The position numbers and the translations under genes were made by a program. Shown here one piece after another: positions 17,959 through 26,825 of a stretch of DNA of 64,000 nt. Source of the DNA: Carboxylicivirga fragile (GTDB lineage Bacteria > Bacteroidota > Bacteroidia > Bacteroidales > Marinilabiliaceae); NCBI GenBank assembly GCA_025499625.1, contig JAFMVD010000008.1:62001-126000 (forward strand), read 5' to 3'. The first letter of the stretch is position 1; the number at the start of each line of letters is the position of its first letter. The notes under the pieces were generated by a model. That model was given only the letters and a program-made list of their open reading frames with translations. It was not told where the DNA came from and did no database searches.

Positions 17959-19467
17959 TTAATATTGATTTGGATGACGGTAATCGCCATATGGGTTCTT
18001 AACGGTGCGCTTAAGTGGAATATTCATTCCATGTGTTTCTTCCAACCAATCGTATAGATCAGATGCCAGTTGTTTCGCCACATCAGCATATTCAGGATCG
18101 CCCATAAGGTTATACATTTCATCTGGATCATTAATGATATCATACAATTCATTCTGATCCCAGATTCCCTGGTAACGCATGTACTTGTACTTATCAGTTC
18201 GGACTCCAAATACAGTAGGTGTCATTGGAAAATCATATTCCCAGAAGTACTCATAATAAACGCGTTCTCTCCATCCCTCTTCATTTCCCTTCAAAAGCTG
18301 AACCATTGATTTACCCGGCATATAATCTGGCTTTTCCAATCCGGCGCACTCAAATACAGTTGGTGCAACGTCAACATTCTGAACCATGCGCTCAATGTTT
18401 TTACCTCCTTCAAATATCTCAGGGCAACGAATTAGCATCGGTACTTTAACCGACTCTTCGTAGAAATGACGTTTATCTATCAGACCGTGTTCACCCCAGC
18501 TAAAGCCATTATCGCCCATGTAAATCACCATGGTTGACTCATCCAAGCCGTTGGCTTTTAACCATTCCATTACAGAACCAATACTTTCATCTACACCCAA
18601 AAGGGTTTCGCAATATTTCTGAAGGTTCTCATTAAAATTTCCATTTTGACCATGATACATGTAGTCCACACCATGCCAACTGTGGCGTTGCTGCTTCACC
18701 CATTCCGGCCATTTCAAATCCTTATAATCATCACCAATGGTCTGCTCATATGTTGCTGGTAATTCAATGGTCTTGCCGTCGTATATTCCATCATGACGTT
18801 TAGCTGGCTTAAATAAGGCATGAACAGCTTTATGCGATAGGTACATAAAAAATGGCTTTTCCTGATCGCGATTATCCAACCACTCCAAAGCATGTTCCGT
18901 CAATAAATCAGTCACATAAGTATCTTCATCGTACTGAACACGTTCGCCATTGATGTTTAAGTTTGGTGCATAATAATCTCCTTGCCCCTTAAAACTTTCC
19001 CAATGATCAAAGCCAGGACGTGGATCGTCATTATGATCGCCCATATGCCATTTACCGAAGAATCCGGTTTGATAACCACCTTCCTGTAGGTATTGGGGGA
19101 AGAAAGTTAAGTTACCCGGATTTGGCGCATTATTATCAACAATGGTATGCACATGCGAATACTGACCCGTTAGAATACTCGCTCTACTTGGCGAGCAAAG
19201 CGACGTGGTTACAAAGGCATTTTTCATGTAAGCACCTTCCTGAGCCAGTTTATCCATCTGCGGTGTTTCTAACCATGGCACTTTACCAGTAAACCCCATA
19301 TAATCGTAACGATGATCATCCGTTAAAATAAAGATGACATTGCGTTTTTTTGCACCCTCAATTTGAGTGAGCTTTAAATCTGTTGTTGTATCCTGCGTCT
19401 CGTTCTTTGAAACGGTGCAGCTCGTAAGCAAGGCAAGAATAACAAAGAAGTTAATGATGTGTCTCAT
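17959..19467 (-). CDS. S1 family sulfatase, lipoprotein
   Basis: 502 residues with lipobox LTSC (Cys17). Formylglycine motif C91-S-P-S-R followed by ASILTGQYSH. Metal-binding Asp-Asp in FILTDDHRYDYMG, GKWHMGDHND, and YMGDNGFSWGEHG near the second metal site. The general shape (DDHRYDYMG, WLETPQMDKLA, YSHVHTIVDN) resembles the glucosamine-6-sulfatase-like branch of S1, but the substrate cannot be told from this. It lies 28 bp downstream of the sulfatase at 19496 in the same direction and is followed by an intra-operon terminator. Acts on a sulfated glycan in the periplasm or on the cell surface. Confidence 0.88.
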   Translation of the reverse strand: MRHIINFFVILALLTSCTVSKNETQDTTTDLKLTQIEGAKKRNVIFILTDDHRYDYMGFTGKVPWLETPQMDKLAQEGAYMKNAFVTTSLCSPSRASILTGQYSHVHTIVDNNAPNPGNLTFFPQYLQEGGYQTGFFGKWHMGDHNDDPRPGFDHWESFKGQGDYYAPNLNINGERVQYDEDTYVTDLLTEHALEWLDNRDQEKPFFMYLSHKAVHALFKPAKRHDGIYDGKTIELPATYEQTIGDDYKDLKWPEWVKQQRHSWHGVDYMYHGQNGNFNENLQKYCETLLGVDESIGSVMEWLKANGLDESTMVIYMGDNGFSWGEHGLIDKRHFYEESVKVPMLIRCPEIFEGGKNIERMVQNVDVAPTVFECAGLEKPDYMPGKSMVQLLKGNEEGWRERVYYEYFWEYDFPMTPTVFGVRTDKYKYMRYQGIWDQNELYDIINDPDEMYNLMGDPEYADVAKQLASDLYDWLEETHGMNIPLKRTVKNPYGDYRHPNQY

Positions 19468-19495
19468 AACAATATATTTCTAGATGCTAATTCTA

Positions 19496-21490
19496 TTATT
19501 TAATGGTTGCTTTAAAATCTGACATGGAATACTCACCCTTGTTGAGGAAGTTGAGTTTGAAAGACCAATCTCCCGCTTCACTTATAGGAAGCTTGATTAT
19601 TTGCTGGCTCACTTCTTTACTGGCTTTTACAATACGTGCCAGCCGTTTATTATCCGAGGCATTCATATTAATCTTCATTTCCGGACCTGAATACTGCATA
19701 GATATCACCAATGATTGACCTTTCTGAAGTGTCAATTTTTCCTTGTACTCTAATTGAAGATCCCAAGGCTTTTTTCCCAAAGAGCTGACATCTGCGCTTA
19801 GTGTTTTGCCATCAATCTTGAAATCACAGGAGGCACCATTACGTATTATTGGTTTCCAGTTTTCATTAACTGTACTACCTAGACTTATAGCATTGGATTC
19901 TTGTTTAACTTTTGTTTTAGGCATTGTTTTGTTTGTTGCAGAACCTTTGCACTGCACATTTTGCTCAATCACAAAATCAAGGAAAATCTGAAGCATTTGT
20001 TTTTTCACTTTAAGATACTTCTCTTGCTCATACAGATTAGTTGTTTCATACGGATCGCCTTTGTAATCATACAGCTCACCATCAATAATGGTATTTGTAG
20101 CGATAGGCATGGTTGTATTCCAGCCATCTGCCGTCCATAAAGTTAAACGAAAACGATCGCTTCTGATGGAATAGCCCTTCTTCTTACCTCTGTTGAATTG
20201 ACTAACTGCAACAGGTTTCACCATCTGATTGTTATCCTTAAAGGTGGGCACTAGACTGACACCTTGCAATTGTTCAGGTGTTTCAACATCTGTTAGTTCG
20301 CACAAGGTTGGAAACACATCAATGAACTCTGCCGGATGGGCATATGTTCCAGCTTCAAATCCCGGAGCTGTAATAATCAATGGCACTCTCGTTGCCTGTT
20401 CAAAATTAGAATGCTTGCACCACAAGGTATGATCTCCCAGGTGCCAGCCATGATCACCCCATAATACCACAATGGTGTTCTTATCCAAACCTGTTTCTTT
20501 TAATTTGGCCATTACTTTACCTACCTGAGCATCGATGTAAGAAATAGCTGCATAATAACCATGAATCAACTCCCTTTGCTTGGCCTCAGGTAGGTCCAAA
20601 GTATTAATATCGGAGAACGAACTTAAGGGCGGAATATCTGTATATGATCTTAATTCACCTGAGTTGTGATAGGCTAACTGAACACCATCCTTAACGGGAT
20701 GTGGATATTTAGCTAGTTCAATCTCTTCGCGTTTATACAAATCCCAATATTTAGTGGGCGCTGCAAATGGCAAGTGAGGACGTTTAAATCCCACTCCAAG
20801 GAAAAAAGGCTTGTTTTTATCTTTTGAAAACTGATCGATGTAGTCAATCGCATTATTGGCTATTTGCCCATCAATATAAGCTTCGTCGGGCACATCGGCC
20901 ATTTCAACAGAAGGCTTAAATCGCTCACTCACATATTTATGAACATTCACATTCTTCTTACGTGCTTCTTCTTCCAAAGCATGTACTTTCACTTTACGAT
21001 CTTCAAGCGCATAATATGATAAGGCGGGCTCTCCATATTCCTCAGGATAATTATATACTGAACTTTCTTTATAAGGAATACTCCACGAAGGCGCATCGTA
21101 TTGTTTATCAACGCAACGCGGATCATAAATCTTACCAACAGCTACTGTTTCGTAACCATGGTTTTTAAAATGCTCAGGCATAGCCAAAATATCAGGATTA
21201 ACATCGCGCATGCGCGTTTTTAGATCCCAGACACCCGTGTAATCAGGTCGCATACCAGTCATAATACTGGCTCGTGAAGGTCCACAAACGGCTTGTTGGC
21301 AATGCGCATTGGTATAAATCATACCAGCACCAGCCAAGGCATCCATATTTGGTGTATGCATAAAATCGGCACCATAACTCCCCGTCAAGGGTTTCATATC
21401 ATCAATCGCAATAAATAAGACATTCGCCTTTTTCTGAGAAAAGGCAGAAAAGCTCAAAACTGACAACACAATTATAATTAGTTTCTTCAT
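19496..21490 (-). CDS. Iduronate-2-sulfatase-like S1 sulfatase with extra C-terminal domain
   Basis: 664 residues, ~150 more than the other sulfatases here. Type I signal peptide ending FSAFSQ. The sulfatase domain (~22-510) has Asp-Asp in FIAIDDMKP, formylglycine motif C69-G-P-S-R, VAVGKIYDP, and LWGDHGWHLGDH. It belongs to the iduronate-2-sulfatase-like group by the MKPLTGSYG, TGVWDLKTRMRDVNPD and GYYAAISYIDAQVGK blocks, shared with the sulfatase at 46727. The C-terminal ~110 residues (LSADVSSLGKKPWDLQ...) form a beta-rich add-on of unknown function, perhaps glycan binding. It is the first gene of a unit preceded by a copy of the shared tandem operator and -7 box (21534-21600). Confidence 0.88.
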   Translation of the reverse strand: MKKLIIIVLSVLSFSAFSQKKANVLFIAIDDMKPLTGSYGADFMHTPNMDALAGAGMIYTNAHCQQAVCGPSRASIMTGMRPDYTGVWDLKTRMRDVNPDILAMPEHFKNHGYETVAVGKIYDPRCVDKQYDAPSWSIPYKESSVYNYPEEYGEPALSYYALEDRKVKVHALEEEARKKNVNVHKYVSERFKPSVEMADVPDEAYIDGQIANNAIDYIDQFSKDKNKPFFLGVGFKRPHLPFAAPTKYWDLYKREEIELAKYPHPVKDGVQLAYHNSGELRSYTDIPPLSSFSDINTLDLPEAKQRELIHGYYAAISYIDAQVGKVMAKLKETGLDKNTIVVLWGDHGWHLGDHTLWCKHSNFEQATRVPLIITAPGFEAGTYAHPAEFIDVFPTLCELTDVETPEQLQGVSLVPTFKDNNQMVKPVAVSQFNRGKKKGYSIRSDRFRLTLWTADGWNTTMPIATNTIIDGELYDYKGDPYETTNLYEQEKYLKVKKQMLQIFLDFVIEQNVQCKGSATNKTMPKTKVKQESNAISLGSTVNENWKPIIRNGASCDFKIDGKTLSADVSSLGKKPWDLQLEYKEKLTLQKGQSLVISMQYSGPEMKINMNASDNKRLARIVKASKEVSQQIIKLPISEAGDWSFKLNFLNKGEYSMSDFKATIK

Positions 21491-21533
21491 CGTATATTTT
21501 TCAATAAAACCTTCTTTTCTTTTTTTGATGATA

Positions 21534-21600
21534 CAATATTAAGACATGTTCGAATCAAACAAGATGTAAATATCGTTCCTGATAGGTATAAAATTCATTC
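21534..21600 (-). promoter_or_regulatory. PUL promoter with tandem operator, sulfatase operon
   Basis: Sense strand: GAATGAA, 15 nt containing ACC, then GAACGAT (21600-21572, half-sites 22 bp apart), then exactly 30 nt, then -7 box TAATATTG (21541-21534), 43 nt before the start codon. The same layout precedes susC, the right arm and the fusion gene. Confidence 0.7.
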
Positions 21601-21887
21601 TAAAAAACCACACGCTACTTATTACAACTAACATTTACAAGAGCTTAAGACTGACAACAACATTGTTCTATATTTTATGTTAATTGGACTGTCCGCCCAA
21701 ACCCGACTTCATTTTTTGTCATGACGCAAAAAACGTAAGCAAAAAAAGTCTAGGCTGCACCAGCTTCGCTATATGATATTTCGAAGGATACATAATATAC
21801 CAAAAATACACCCAATGCATGTTGCATCAGATGTATCCTTTCCCTCCCGATTCTAAACAATTATATTTTTTTGTTATGCCTATTACC
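21601..21887. other. Intergenic between two sulfatase genes
   Basis: No gene. Contains a near-palindrome, TTTTTTG (21712-21718) / CAAAAAA (21727-21733) around GTCATGAC, followed by AAGCAAAAAAAGTCTAGGCTG. It resembles a dispersed intergenic repeat I associate with Bacteroidota genomes, but only one copy is in this window. I see no terminator with a clear T-run. Confidence 0.35.
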
Positions 21888-23372
21888 TTATTTCACAACA
21901 CCCACTGGCGATGGGGCAATATTTTCTTGATACTCGCTATGCAAGAGCGCGTGTAAACTATCTACAATTTGACTGTACTCATTTAACTCAGCTACATTTC
22001 GTTCTTCCAGTTTATCAACTGAATGATCATAGAGGGCTCGTGCCATTACTTTATCAATATCCTCACCAAGTAATTCGGTGTAGCTGTAACGAATGGTTTT
22101 TATGGTATAAGCTGTTCGGTTATTAATTAACACATGTTCTTTTCCACTCTTCTCTTGATCATTTAATAATGGGACAATACTTCGACCATCTAGCTTATTG
22201 GGTGCAGTATGCAGCCCACATAACTCGACCATTGTTGGATACATGTCAACTAGTTCCACCATAGCCTGAGATTGACCTCTCTGTTTCATGTTAGGTGCTG
22301 AAATAATTAAAGGTACACGTGCTGATGTTGTATGATAGGTCCATTTTGCCCATTGACCATGTTCCTGTAAATTATAGCCATGATCGGATACCAATACTAC
22401 GATGGTATTCTCATCTAAATCCAATTCTTTAAGCTTAGCCATTATTTGGCCTATTAATGCATCAACATAACTTACTGTGGCAAAATATGCATGAATAAGT
22501 GAGGTGGCCTTTTCGTCGGATATCACTTCATCAATGGGTGGTATATCGGTATACTGTCTAATCTCAAAAGAAGGAAGTTGCAAAGCCTTAGGTTCGGATT
22601 GTGCCGGCTGATTATTTATGGGTAGTTGAATCTGTTCTCTTTCATACTTATCCCAGTGTCTGGCTGGCGCATTAAAAGGTAAATGAGGGCTTATAAAACC
22701 AGCCGTTAAGAAAAAGGGTTGATTCGATGACTTGAGCTTTTCCAAATCGCGCATCACCTTTTGTGTCATTAAACCATCAATATAAGCCGAATCAGCAACA
22801 TTGGCTTTTTCATAAGATGGCCCTCGATCAGTATCAGCATATAGTTTTGCATTATCACTATCGAGGTAATCGCGCCATAAGGATTGCCACCAATCCGTTG
22901 GTTTGAGTCCTTCTGGATTTTCATCAAAGGCATATGGTCGCCATACCTCATCCCAATCGTCCATACGATCATCTAAGTGATGGTATATTTTCCCATTGGA
23001 AATGCAGATATAACCATTCTCTTTAAATAGCTGCGGTAATGTAACTGCATTTGGTGCATCCTCCTGAACAAAGGTTTTGTAATCCCTGAAACGATGGCGA
23101 GTAGGACGCAATCCGGTGAGCATGCTTGCACGAGAAGCGCCACATACAGCTACATTACAATAGGCATTGGTAAACTTTACACCTTTGGCGGCCAAGGCAT
23201 CAATATTGGGTGAATGAATATGCGACTGCTCATAGCATCCCAACTCAGGTCTTAAATCATCCATGTATAAGAGCAAAACATTTGGCTTCTCATGCTCCTT
23301 ATTGCAAGATTGCAATAAAGTCATGAAACTTAATGCTAATAGTATGCCTGCTATTCTACTCATATTAAACAT
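21888..23372 (-). CDS. Iduronate-2-sulfatase-like S1 sulfatase, lipoprotein
   Basis: 494 residues; lipobox LQSC (Cys23). Formylglycine motif is C77-G-A-S-R, the allowed Ala variant of CxPSR, followed by ASMLTGLRPTRHRF. Metal ligands in LLYMDDLRPELG and VSDHGYNLQEHG. NGKIYHHLDD and SPHLPFNAPARHWD place it in the iduronate-sulfatase-like group, though more distant from the pair at 19496 and 46727. Two Met codons are close together (residues 1 and 4); either start leaves a good signal peptide. A 74-nt palindromic repeat lies 18 bp upstream, between this gene and the sulfatase at 23500. Confidence 0.88.
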   Translation of the reverse strand: MFNMSRIAGILLALSFMTLLQSCNKEHEKPNVLLLYMDDLRPELGCYEQSHIHSPNIDALAAKGVKFTNAYCNVAVCGASRASMLTGLRPTRHRFRDYKTFVQEDAPNAVTLPQLFKENGYICISNGKIYHHLDDRMDDWDEVWRPYAFDENPEGLKPTDWWQSLWRDYLDSDNAKLYADTDRGPSYEKANVADSAYIDGLMTQKVMRDLEKLKSSNQPFFLTAGFISPHLPFNAPARHWDKYEREQIQLPINNQPAQSEPKALQLPSFEIRQYTDIPPIDEVISDEKATSLIHAYFATVSYVDALIGQIMAKLKELDLDENTIVVLVSDHGYNLQEHGQWAKWTYHTTSARVPLIISAPNMKQRGQSQAMVELVDMYPTMVELCGLHTAPNKLDGRSIVPLLNDQEKSGKEHVLINNRTAYTIKTIRYSYTELLGEDIDKVMARALYDHSVDKLEERNVAELNEYSQIVDSLHALLHSEYQENIAPSPVGVVK

Positions 23373-23390
23373 TAAATCGCGTTAATAATT

Positions 23391-23464
23391 ATACCGATTA
23401 TATAATGAACTTAGTGTCAAGTTCGCTACGCTCCTTATCACTAGTCATTATCATATCGGCATTA
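23391..23464. repeat. 74-nt palindromic element, copy B
   Basis: Begins ATACCGATTA and ends TATCGGCATTA, as copy A. Arms ATAATGA (23402-23408) / TCATTAT (23445-23451) and TTAGTG (23411-23416) / CACTAG (23439-23444) are different in sequence from copies A and C but fold the same way. The 12-nt loop (23422-23433) reads TTCGCT-N3-CTC, nearly the loop of copy A. It lies in the spacer between two sulfatase genes of one operon. Confidence 0.7.
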
Positions 23465-23499
23465 TGCCTGGTTCTAAGTATATTGCAAAAAACATGTTG

Positions 23500-25113
23500 T
23501 CACTTCGTTTTTAACTCTCCAAATCCGCCTGGAATCGTTTTTATATGCTTTTGTAACTCAACTTGCATTTTCCTGGCCAAATCGCGATACTTTGGATCGT
23601 TAAACAAATTATTTTGTTCCTCAGGATCATCAACAAGGTTATATAACTGATCGGCGTCGGAATAATGCTTGTAGCGCTGCGTAGCCGGAAATTCGGCATC
23701 TCCTCCGCCCGGAACTATTTGTACATGTCCAAAACCAGCCTGCGGATCCAGATTATTCGGTGCTTTCCCTCGCCCTGCTAATATTTTATTGTAATCATCT
23801 AAAATAGTCTGACGCTGTTCATCATCAATATCCATCACCCATTGCGGATAACGTACGGCAATGTATTTATAATCACCCATCCTTACGCCTCTGGAATAAC
23901 CAATCTCAAAGTAGTGAGACTCTCTTGCCTTCTGTTCTTTCCCTTCTAAAATAGTTGCAAAGCTGCGACCATCGTAGTCGTATTTTTTTGGATTAAGACC
24001 TGCTTGCTCAATGATAGTTGGCATAAAATCCACATTCGAAACCAGGGCTTCGCAATGATTACCAACTTCAAAACCACCCTTTTGCCAAATTATACTTGGA
24101 TTAAGCACTGATCCTTGATAAATGGTTCCTTTGGCATATTGGCCGTGGTCGTTGAAGAAATAGATAATGGTATTATCAAATTCGCCTATATCTTTCAGCT
24201 TATGAATAAGTGCACCAAGGGCATCGTCCATCCACAGCAAATTAGCTTTAGGATCATTTACCTTGACATCCGCTTCTTTTAATCGAGTTGGGATGGTTGA
24301 TTTATCAGGCAAACAAGATGGTGCTTTATCCAGAATACCAATTGGAGTAATTTTTCGATCTGCATTCCAGGCACGTTCGGCCTTTTGGGGGCCATGAGGT
24401 ATGGTGGTGGCAAAATACAAGAAAAATGGTTGCTCATCCGTATCGTCCAAAAAAGTGAGTGCTGCTTCAGTTGACCAATCCAGGTTATGAACGGCCAAGT
24501 CCATTGGCCCGTTAAAATCAGGGTTTTCATAAAATATGCCATCGGCATAATCAAATCCACATTGATGATAGGCTTCTATAGTAAGCTTGTAATTCAAAAG
24601 CTGCTGATCCATTACCTTCTTATCAGAAGCATCGGCAGATAAAGGAATCTTTTTATATTTTTTCACCTCAAACACATGATTTTTACCAACAGCTCCCGTA
24701 TTGTAACCTGAGGCTTTTAGTACATTAATAAGGTTTTGCTCACCAGGTAAAATGTGCGTATTCCACTCCACAACACGCTGCTTGTTGTTCTTTCTGCTTT
24801 GCCTTAAAAACCCAGGGTTCTCGGCTCTACTGGCATATTTACCCGTCAGCACATTAAAGCGACTAGGAGTGCAAACCGTAGCGCTCACATGTTGTTGATG
24901 CATGATGGTACCTTCTTCTGCTAAAAAGTCAATATTGGGAGTCAGGTTCTTTCCTTTACCTTCTTCCAAACAGTTAAACATATTGCGAGTCATATCATCC
25001 GCTATGAAGAAGATGATATTTGGTTTTTTATCTTTAGTTTTCTTTCCATTGGCCATCATCCCCTGTGTGGTCAACAATAAGAGCAATGAAAAGATGGATA
25101 TTAAATGCTTCAT
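23500..25113 (-). CDS. S1 family sulfatase, secreted
   Basis: 537 residues with a cleavable signal peptide (LLLLTTQGMMANG). Formylglycine motif C81-T-P-S-R followed by FNVLTGKYASRA. Metal-binding Asp-Asp in FFIADDMTRN, GAVGKNHVFEV where most S1 members have GKWH, and FFNDHGQYAKGT near the second metal site. HVSATVCTPSR and the NKQRVVEWNTHILPGEQNL block set it apart from the other sulfatases in this window. It starts 7 bp after the GH9 gene stop, so the two are cotranscribed. Substrate position unknown. Confidence 0.88.
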   Translation of the reverse strand: MKHLISIFSLLLLLTTQGMMANGKKTKDKKPNIIFFIADDMTRNMFNCLEEGKGKNLTPNIDFLAEEGTIMHQQHVSATVCTPSRFNVLTGKYASRAENPGFLRQSRKNNKQRVVEWNTHILPGEQNLINVLKASGYNTGAVGKNHVFEVKKYKKIPLSADASDKKVMDQQLLNYKLTIEAYHQCGFDYADGIFYENPDFNGPMDLAVHNLDWSTEAALTFLDDTDEQPFFLYFATTIPHGPQKAERAWNADRKITPIGILDKAPSCLPDKSTIPTRLKEADVKVNDPKANLLWMDDALGALIHKLKDIGEFDNTIIYFFNDHGQYAKGTIYQGSVLNPSIIWQKGGFEVGNHCEALVSNVDFMPTIIEQAGLNPKKYDYDGRSFATILEGKEQKARESHYFEIGYSRGVRMGDYKYIAVRYPQWVMDIDDEQRQTILDDYNKILAGRGKAPNNLDPQAGFGHVQIVPGGGDAEFPATQRYKHYSDADQLYNLVDDPEEQNNLFNDPKYRDLARKMQVELQKHIKTIPGGFGELKTK

Positions 25114-25120
25114 AAAAGGT

Positions 25121-26812
25121 TTATTGCTTATCGTTGTAAATACTATCTAAACCAAGGAATAGATAAATGGCTGCTGCATTCCAATTAATGGCAATTTCGT
25201 TGGTAGAGTAACTACACTCCTCATCTAAATACGACATGGCAGGAAACTCTGATGGATACTTTTTCTCGCCACAATCTTTTCGTGCTTGTTTAGTTGGTCC
25301 ACCAGCAAGTAATCCGGGCACTGGTGCATCTATTCCATCTGATTCGGAACGACGCTCATGTATATGCATCGGACTTTTAGTTCCAAAACCGGTAATAAAA
25401 CAATAGCCCAATGGATTAGCGCCCAAGATATAGGCTGCACAGGCATCCGCTGCTTTCAGATAAATGGCTTTCTCAGTCAAATGATAAGCTTGCAACAACA
25501 ATATTCCTTGATTAGCAACTTCGCTATTGCTTCCCCATGGAAATTTTGTGATGGAAATACCATATGCCGAGTTTTCATATTCGTTTACTAATTTATCAGC
25601 TTGTGCTAATAATTTTTTGCTTGCCGTTTTGTTATCTGCCTTTGATTTCTTACTTGAAAGGATTGAATACAGGCCTAAACTATTCACTCTTCCCCATTGT
25701 GGCACCCCAAAATGCGTGCTCTTATAATCCATCTTATCCAAGAACTTTTCATTGGAACTAAGCAGATATAACTCGCTAGCGGCCCAAAACCACTCATCGG
25801 CAATTTTAGTATCTTGATATTGTCCGGTTTTAATGTCTTCAGCCTGCTTATATAAAACATCAGGATTAGCCATTGCCCATTCCCAGGCATATAAAGCAGC
25901 TTTTTCACACTCTTCTGCCAAACCAGGATAATCCTTTTGATGGGCTTTCAACACACGGACTGCTTTAGCCATTGTGGCAGCAAAATCGAGTGTTGCTGCA
26001 GTAGTTTTCATCACAACATACCGATCCGATAAATCTTTATGTGGCATTTTTATTCCACAAAACTTCTTTGATGTCAGCTTATGGTAAACCCCTCCATCAT
26101 TGGGATCTTGCATGCTTAGCATCCATTTCAGGTTAATAAGTGTTTCATCCAATAAATCAGGCGTAGAGTTTCCACTTTCCGGGATGTTCAAATGCATCTT
26201 CTTTGCTGTTTTTGGATACATTTGCACAGCATGCAACATGGTATAAGTGGTAATACTTGAATTAACGATGTATTTATTGTAATCGCCTGCATCGTACCAA
26301 CCGCCTGGTGAAGAAATAGTAGATCCTTCAGAGCGTTCCTTTGTGGCCGCTGTTGGATGAATTATTACTTTATCATCAGGATGCCCAGCCGGACGTGCAT
26401 ATTCTCCTGCAAACTCCTCCAATATCTCAACAGAAACTCTGGCATGATAAAACGATTTGCTGAGCGCCTTATTCAAATCTTTATAAACGATATTAGTAAT
26501 AAGGATGGCTTCATGCTGCTTACTTCCCTCAATAAGTAATTCAAAACTACCTTCATCTTTCAGATGCGAAAAATCAGCAATACAAACCTTAGTGCCAGAG
26601 TGTGGCCATTCTTTAGCTTGGCTTGTAATGCCTTCATAAACTGCTTTACCATTTTCATTAAGCACTTTGAATGATTTAGATCCAAAGTCTTCTGAAAAAA
26701 ACACGCGTTTTTGACCTTCCGGATGAAAACCTATCTGACTCTTATTCTGAGCAAAAACAATAGAAGTACCGAGTACTAAAATCGCTGCAAACCATTTTAT
26801 TCTTAATACCAT
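25121..26812 (-). CDS. GH9 endo-beta-1,4-glucanase-like enzyme
   Basis: 563 residues with signal peptide (ending TSIVFAQ). Residues ~25-105 form the N-terminal Ig-like (CelD_N) domain. The (alpha/alpha)6 barrel has catalytic Asp174 and Asp177 in GGWYDAGDYNKY, the YILGANPLGYCFITGFG loop with HIHERRS after it, and catalytic Glu539 in YSTNEIAINWN. GH9 enzymes cut beta-1,4-glucans (cellulose, mixed-linkage glucan, xyloglucan, glucomannan) and some act as exo-glucosidases. In a xylan-rich locus it may attack a mixed glycan. It lies 13 bp after the GH3 gene and 7 bp before a sulfatase gene. Confidence 0.9.
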   Translation of the reverse strand: MVLRIKWFAAILVLGTSIVFAQNKSQIGFHPEGQKRVFFSEDFGSKSFKVLNENGKAVYEGITSQAKEWPHSGTKVCIADFSHLKDEGSFELLIEGSKQHEAILITNIVYKDLNKALSKSFYHARVSVEILEEFAGEYARPAGHPDDKVIIHPTAATKERSEGSTISSPGGWYDAGDYNKYIVNSSITTYTMLHAVQMYPKTAKKMHLNIPESGNSTPDLLDETLINLKWMLSMQDPNDGGVYHKLTSKKFCGIKMPHKDLSDRYVVMKTTAATLDFAATMAKAVRVLKAHQKDYPGLAEECEKAALYAWEWAMANPDVLYKQAEDIKTGQYQDTKIADEWFWAASELYLLSSNEKFLDKMDYKSTHFGVPQWGRVNSLGLYSILSSKKSKADNKTASKKLLAQADKLVNEYENSAYGISITKFPWGSNSEVANQGILLLQAYHLTEKAIYLKAADACAAYILGANPLGYCFITGFGTKSPMHIHERRSESDGIDAPVPGLLAGGPTKQARKDCGEKKYPSEFPAMSYLDEECSYSTNEIAINWNAAAIYLFLGLDSIYNDKQ

Positions 26813-26825
26813 GTCTCTTTAATTT

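Noticed and set aside
22769-22972. Overlapping frames inside sulfatase and other large genes
   Set aside because: These follow the codon pattern of the real genes in other frames and carry no domains.
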